Shown piece by piece: positions 5,200 to 8,853 of a DNA stretch of 8,853 bases (its first letter is position 1; every line of letters starts with the position of its first letter). The notes under the pieces were generated by a model, which saw nothing but the letters and a program-made list of their open reading frames with translations, ran no database searches and had not been told where the DNA came from. Origin of the DNA: Frankiales bacterium (lineage in GTDB: Bacteria; Actinomycetota; Actinomycetes; Mycobacteriales; SCTD01); contig JAODNB010000018.1 of assembly GCA_025464795.1 (NCBI GenBank), forward strand, positions 1-8,853, in the 5' to 3' direction. Position numbers and translations under genes: made by a program.

Positions 5200-8100
5200 C
5201 TTCGAGATCTCCTTCGGTCGCGAGGAACGTCGCCTTCAGGTCCGCCAGCACCTCGCTGTCGGGCTCTGCCCACATCCCGCGGTCCACGGCTTCGAGGAGC
5301 TTTGCGGTCATGCCGTGCAGCGCCCACGGGTTGCTGGTCTGGAGGAACTCGCGGTTCGTCTCGTCGAGGACGTAGGTCTGGGCGAGGGTCTCGTACATGT
5401 GGTCGGTGACGACACCTGTGGTCGCGTCGTAGCCGAACAGGTAGTCGACGGTGGCAGCCAGCTCGAAGGCGCCCTTGTAGCCGTGCCGGCGCATCGCCTC
5501 GACCCACCGCGGGTTCACGACTCGAGCGCGGAAGATCCTGCTGGTCTCCTCGACCAGGTTCCTCGTCCGGACCCGGTCGGGGTTCGTGCTGTCCCCGATG
5601 TAGGCCTCCGGGGCCTTGCCCGTCAGCGCGCGGGCCATCGCGACCATGCCGCCGTGGTACTCGAGGTAGTCGGACGAGTCGAGTATGTCGTGCTCGACGG
5701 TGTCGACGTTCTTCGCAGCGACCGACAGCCGCTTGTAGGCCGACTCCATGTCAGGTCGGGCCGGAACCCCGTCGAGCCCCCGTCCGTAGGCGAAGCCGCC
5801 CCACACGGCGTAGACCTCAGCGAGGTCCTTGTCGTCGCGCCAGTTGCCGGCGTCGAGAAGGGGGAGCAACCCCGCGCCGTACGCACCCGGCCGGGAGCCG
5901 AAGACCCGCAGCGTCGCGCGCCTTGCGTCGCCGTGCTCCCGGGTGTCCTGCTGCACGTGGGCCCGGACGTAGTTGAGCTCGTCCGGCTCGTCCTGCCCGG
6001 CCGCGAGCTGCACGGCGTCGTCGAGCATCGCGACGACGTGCGGGAAGGCGTCGCGGAAGAAGCCGCTGATGCGGATCGTGACGTCGATGCGGGGGCGTCC
6101 GAGCTCCTCGGTGCTGATCGGCTCGAGGGAGCGGACCCGGCGAGAGGCCTCGTCCCAGACGGGCCGGATCCCCAGCAGGGCCAGGGCTTCGGCGACGTCG
6201 TCGCCGCTGGTGCGCATCGCGGACGTACCCCAGGCGGACAGCCCGACAGAGGTCGGGTACGCGCCGTGGTCACTCAGGTAGCGCTCGACCAGGGACTCGG
6301 CCATCGCCTGTCCGGTCTCCCACGCGAGCTTGCTCGGTACGGCCTGCGGGTCGACCGAGTAGAAGTTGCGACCGGTCGGCAGCACGTTGACCAAGCCGCG
6401 GAGCGGCGACCCCGACGGACCGGCGGGGACGTAGCCGCCGTCGAGGGCGTGCAGCACGTTCGTCAGCTCGTCGGTGGTCTTGGCGAGGCGCGGGACGACC
6501 TCCTCGCAGGCGAAGCGCAGGATGTCCGCAACGGTCTCGTCGCCCGTGAGGTGGGCGATCCGGTCCGCGTCCCAGTCGTGCGCCTCGAGGTCGAGGACGA
6601 GGGCCTTGGCCTGCTCCTCGAACTGGTCGGTGCTGACCAGCGTCTCGTCGTCGAGGCCGAGCGCCTGTCGCAGCCCAGGCAGGCTCCGCTTTCCCGACCA
6701 GAGCTGACGGGACCGCAGGATCGCCAAGACCAGAAGGGCACGAGCCTCACCGGTCGGTGCCTGGCCGAGGACGTGCAGGCCGTCGCGGATCTGGACGTCC
6801 TTCACCTCGCACAGCCAGCCGTCGACGTGCAGCAGGAAGTCGTCGAACTCGGTGTCGTGGGGGCGGTCATCGAGGCCGAGGTCGTGGTCGAGGCGGGCGG
6901 CCTGGATCAGTGTCCAGATCTGGGCGCGGATCGCCGGGAGCTTGGCCGGGTCCATGGCGGCGATGTTGGCGTGCTCGTCGAGCAGCTGCTCGAGCCGCGC
7001 CAGGTCGCCGTAGGACTCCGCGCGGGCCATCGGCGGGACGAGGTGGTCGACGAGCGTCGCGTGGGCCCGGCGCTTGGCCTGGCTGCCCTCGCCCGGGTCG
7101 TTCACCAGGAACGGGTAGACCAGCGGCAGGTTGCCGAGCGCCGCGTCGGTCCCGCAGCTCGCAGACATGCCGAGCGCCTTGCCGGGCAGCCACTCGAGGT
7201 TGCCGTGCTTGCCCACGTGCACGAGCGCGTCGGCGTGGAACGTGCTCGACAGCCACTGGTAGGCAGCCAGGTAGTGGTGCGAGGGCGGGAGGTCCGGGTC
7301 GTGGTAGATCGCGACCGGGTTCGCGCCGAAGCCGCGTGGCGGCTGCACGACGAGGGTGACGTTGCCCGACTGCAGCGCCGCGACCACGATCTCGCCGTCC
7401 GGGTCGGTTGACCGGTCGACGTACAGGTCACCGGGAGCTGGACCCCAGGCCTTCTCGACGCCCTCCTGGAAGTCGAGCGGCAGGGTCGAGAACCAGGACC
7501 GGTAGGCGGCGGCCGGGATGCGGATCGGGTTGCCCTGCAGCTGCGCCTCAGTCAGCCAGTCGGGGTCCTGACCGCCGGCAGCGATCAGGGCGTGGATGAG
7601 GGCGTCGCCGTCCTGCTCGGCGTACCCGGGCAGGTCACCGACGTCGTAGCCCGACCCCTCCATCGCCTTCAGCAGCCGGACGACCGACGCTGGGGTGTCG
7701 AGCCCGACGGCGTTGCCGATGCGCGAGTGCTTGGTCGGGTAGGCGGACAGCACGATGCCGATGTGCTTGTCGGCGTTGTCGAGGTGGCTGAGCCGGCCGT
7801 GGCTGACGGCCAAGCCGGCGACGCGCGCGCACCGCTCGAGGTCCGGGACGTAGACGGTCAGGCCGTCCTCATCGACCTCCTTGAAGGAGAAGGGCACGGT
7901 GATGATGCGCCCGTCGAACTCCGGGATGGCGACCTGCGTCGCGGTGTCCAGCGGGCTGAGGCCCTCGTCGCCCTCGACCCAGGTGGCGCGGCTGCTCGTC
8001 AGAGCGAGCGCCTGCAGGATCGGCACGTCGAAGCCGGCGAGAGCCCCGACGTCCCAGGCCTCGTCGTCCTCGCCCGCGCTCGCGAGTGCGGGCCGGGTGC

Positions 8101-8749
8101 CGCCGGCGGCGAGGACCGTCGTGATGAGCGCGTCCACCCCCTCGAGGGCCTGCAAGAGCTCGTCCTCCGGGGTCCGGAGCGACGCAGCGTAGAAGGCTCG
8201 GGGGATGCCGCCCTGAGCCTCGACGGCGTCGGCGAGCGCTTCGATGAAAGCGGTGTTGCCCGCCACGTGATGAGCGCGGTAGTAGAGGATCCCGACGACC
8301 GGGCCCTTCTCGTTCTTCGCAGTCCGGACCAGGGGGCCCCAGGACGGCAGCTGCACCGGAGGCTCGAAGCCGATGCCGGTCAGCATGATCGTGTCGGACA
8401 GGAACGCGTGCAGCTGCGCCAGGTTCGCCGGTCCGCCCTGCGCCAGGTAGTCGTGCGCCTGCGCAGCGACGCCGATCGGAACGGTGGACGCCTCCATCAG
8501 CTCGGCGTCCGGCGTCATCTCGCCGGTGAGCACCACGACCGGACGCTCGCCCTCGAGCACGACGTCCAGCCCGGTCCAGGCCCGGCGGCCGCCGAGGATG
8601 CGCACCACCACGACGTCGGCCGCGGCGACCATGCCAGGAAGGTCGTCGAGGTCGAACCGGCCGGGCGCGGCCAGTGCGTAGTTCGCCCCTGAGGCGCGGG
8701 CAGAGAGCAGGTCTGTGTCAGAGGTAGACAGCAGCAGGATGCGGGTCAC
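5192..8749 (-). CDS. cobN: Cobaltochelatase large subunit CobN
   Basis: CobN is the metal-binding subunit of the ATP-dependent, three-part aerobic cobaltochelatase, which inserts Co2+ into hydrogenobyrinic acid a,c-diamide in vitamin B12 synthesis. The 1185 residues are close to the usual family length (about 1200-1275) and the frame is unbroken. The start MTRILLLSTSDTDLLSARAS is typical of actinobacterial CobN. The diagnostic CobN/magnesium-chelatase-H segment is present at about 511-545 (HVGKHGNLEWLPGK, then SCGTDAALGN). Other conserved stretches are SAYPTKHSRIGNAVGLDTP (335-353), PTGRNFYSVDP (791-801), SAWGTSAMRTSGD (838-850), RISGFFRDAFPH (893-904) and RVVNPRWVEAMRRHGYKGA (1076-1094). The start is GTG 8749-8747 with a weak nearby GGAG, so the exact start is less certain than the gene. 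The ATPase partner subunits (CobS/CobT or BchI/BchD-type) are not in the window. It diverges from a probable cobG and overlaps def downstream. Confidence 0.98.
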   Translation of the reverse strand: MTRILLLSTSDTDLLSARASGANYALAAPGRFDLDDLPGMVAAADVVVVRILGGRRAWTGLDVVLEGERPVVVLTGEMTPDAELMEASTVPIGVAAQAHDYLAQGGPANLAQLHAFLSDTIMLTGIGFEPPVQLPSWGPLVRTAKNEKGPVVGILYYRAHHVAGNTAFIEALADAVEAQGGIPRAFYAASLRTPEDELLQALEGVDALITTVLAAGGTRPALASAGEDDEAWDVGALAGFDVPILQALALTSSRATWVEGDEGLSPLDTATQVAIPEFDGRIITVPFSFKEVDEDGLTVYVPDLERCARVAGLAVSHGRLSHLDNADKHIGIVLSAYPTKHSRIGNAVGLDTPASVVRLLKAMEGSGYDVGDLPGYAEQDGDALIHALIAAGGQDPDWLTEAQLQGNPIRIPAAAYRSWFSTLPLDFQEGVEKAWGPAPGDLYVDRSTDPDGEIVVAALQSGNVTLVVQPPRGFGANPVAIYHDPDLPPSHHYLAAYQWLSSTFHADALVHVGKHGNLEWLPGKALGMSASCGTDAALGNLPLVYPFLVNDPGEGSQAKRRAHATLVDHLVPPMARAESYGDLARLEQLLDEHANIAAMDPAKLPAIRAQIWTLIQAARLDHDLGLDDRPHDTEFDDFLLHVDGWLCEVKDVQIRDGLHVLGQAPTGEARALLVLAILRSRQLWSGKRSLPGLRQALGLDDETLVSTDQFEEQAKALVLDLEAHDWDADRIAHLTGDETVADILRFACEEVVPRLAKTTDELTNVLHALDGGYVPAGPSGSPLRGLVNVLPTGRNFYSVDPQAVPSKLAWETGQAMAESLVERYLSDHGAYPTSVGLSAWGTSAMRTSGDDVAEALALLGIRPVWDEASRRVRSLEPISTEELGRPRIDVTIRISGFFRDAFPHVVAMLDDAVQLAAGQDEPDELNYVRAHVQQDTREHGDARRATLRVFGSRPGAYGAGLLPLLDAGNWRDDKDLAEVYAVWGGFAYGRGLDGVPARPDMESAYKRLSVAAKNVDTVEHDILDSSDYLEYHGGMVAMARALTGKAPEAYIGDSTNPDRVRTRNLVEETSRIFRARVVNPRWVEAMRRHGYKGAFELAATVDYLFGYDATTGVVTDHMYETLAQTYVLDETNREFLQTSNPWALHGMTAKLLEAVDRGMWAEPDSEVLADLKATFLATEGDLEGD

Positions 8750-8808
8750 CTCTCCATTGTTCCTGCTCGGCCGGTGGGCCTGCGACTCCGCGCTTAGTCT
8801 GGTGACCG
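8750..8808. promoter_or_regulatory. Divergent cobN/cobG control region with possible leaderless cobG promoter
   Basis: Only 59 bases separate the two divergent starts. On the plus strand, TAGTCT (8795-8800) fits a TAnnnT -10 element whose expected transcription start falls at the ATG at 8809, suggesting a leaderless message; no good -35 is seen at 16-18 bases. On the minus strand, GGAG (8755-8752) sits very close to the cobN GTG, and no clear promoter is seen. The space is too short for a cobalamin riboswitch (about 200 bases). Confidence 0.35.
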
Positions 8809-8853
8809 ATGTCCAGGACCGCGCCCGACCGTTGCCCCGGGGCGCTTCGCGTC
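8809..8853 (+). CDS. cobG: Probable precorrin-3B synthase CobG, N-terminal 15 residues (runs off window end)
   Basis: The visible peptide is MSRTAPDRCPGALRV. The DxCPGALR motif near the N-terminus is, from memory, how actinobacterial CobG proteins begin (a ferredoxin-like half-domain of the nitrite/sulfite reductase family). CobG is an Fe-S enzyme that oxidises precorrin-3A to precorrin-3B with O2 in the aerobic cobalamin route. Divergence from cobN matches M. tuberculosis, where cobG (Rv2064) is divergent from cobN (Rv2062c). An alternative start, GTG at 8802, is in a different frame and gives no recognisable peptide. With only 15 codons, the call rests on motif plus context. Confidence 0.65.
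   Translation, partial: MSRTAPDRCPGALRV

Noticed and set aside
5027..7411. Long plus-strand open frame (794 codons) antisense to cobN
   Set aside because: The opposite strand encodes an unmistakable CobN. The antisense peptide is Val/Arg/Gly/Asp-rich without domains, as expected from a G+C-rich mirror frame.
7592..8692. Plus-strand open frame (366 codons) antisense to the start of cobN
   Set aside because: It is a mirror frame of conserved CobN sequence with low-complexity composition and no recognisable motif.

Overview
The window looks like chromosomal DNA of a high-G+C actinobacterium (Actinomycetota). Reasons are the very high G+C, GTG starts, likely leaderless starts, an aerobic-type cobalamin cluster with cobN divergent from cobG (the arrangement known in Mycobacterium tuberculosis), and Ser/Thr/Pro-rich surface proteins. 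The genus cannot be read from the sequence. There are no RNA genes, insertion sequences, CRISPR arrays or tRNA-linked integration sites. Long open frames antisense to cobN and to the oxidoreductase gene are G+C-driven shadows.

Layout. (a) 1-1323: two divergent exported-protein genes share a 127-bp control region. The minus-strand one (cut by the window start) begins with a clean signal peptide and has a good promoter placed for a leaderless transcript. The plus-strand one encodes a wall/membrane-anchored protein with two Ig-like domains joined by a Pro/Ser/Thr linker. (b) 1324-1364: short convergent gap. (c) 1365-8749: five minus-strand genes in the order cobN, def, a two-Rossmann FAD/NAD(P)-binding protein, a small four-helix membrane protein, and an FHA-domain protein. 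cobN and def overlap by 8 bases, the oxidoreductase and membrane protein by 1 base; the other gaps are 67 and 34 bases, so one transcription unit is possible. (d) 8809-8853: the first 15 codons of a plus-strand gene that looks like cobG.

How the genes fit together. CobN is the large subunit of the aerobic cobaltochelatase, and CobG makes precorrin-3B earlier in the same pathway, so the right end is the edge of a vitamin B12 locus. Peptide deformylase, a general N-terminal processing enzyme, is translationally joined to cobN with no obvious functional link. The last three genes form a tight cassette: a soluble flavin/nucleotide-binding protein, a small polytopic membrane protein, and a cytoplasmic adaptor with a degenerate N-terminal domain (weakly phosphatase-like), a zinc-ribbon-like motif and a phosphothreonine-binding FHA domain. 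No experimentally characterised system of this composition is known to me. It is the best candidate here for an undescribed function, possibly a phosphorylation-gated membrane redox module; that function is inference only.
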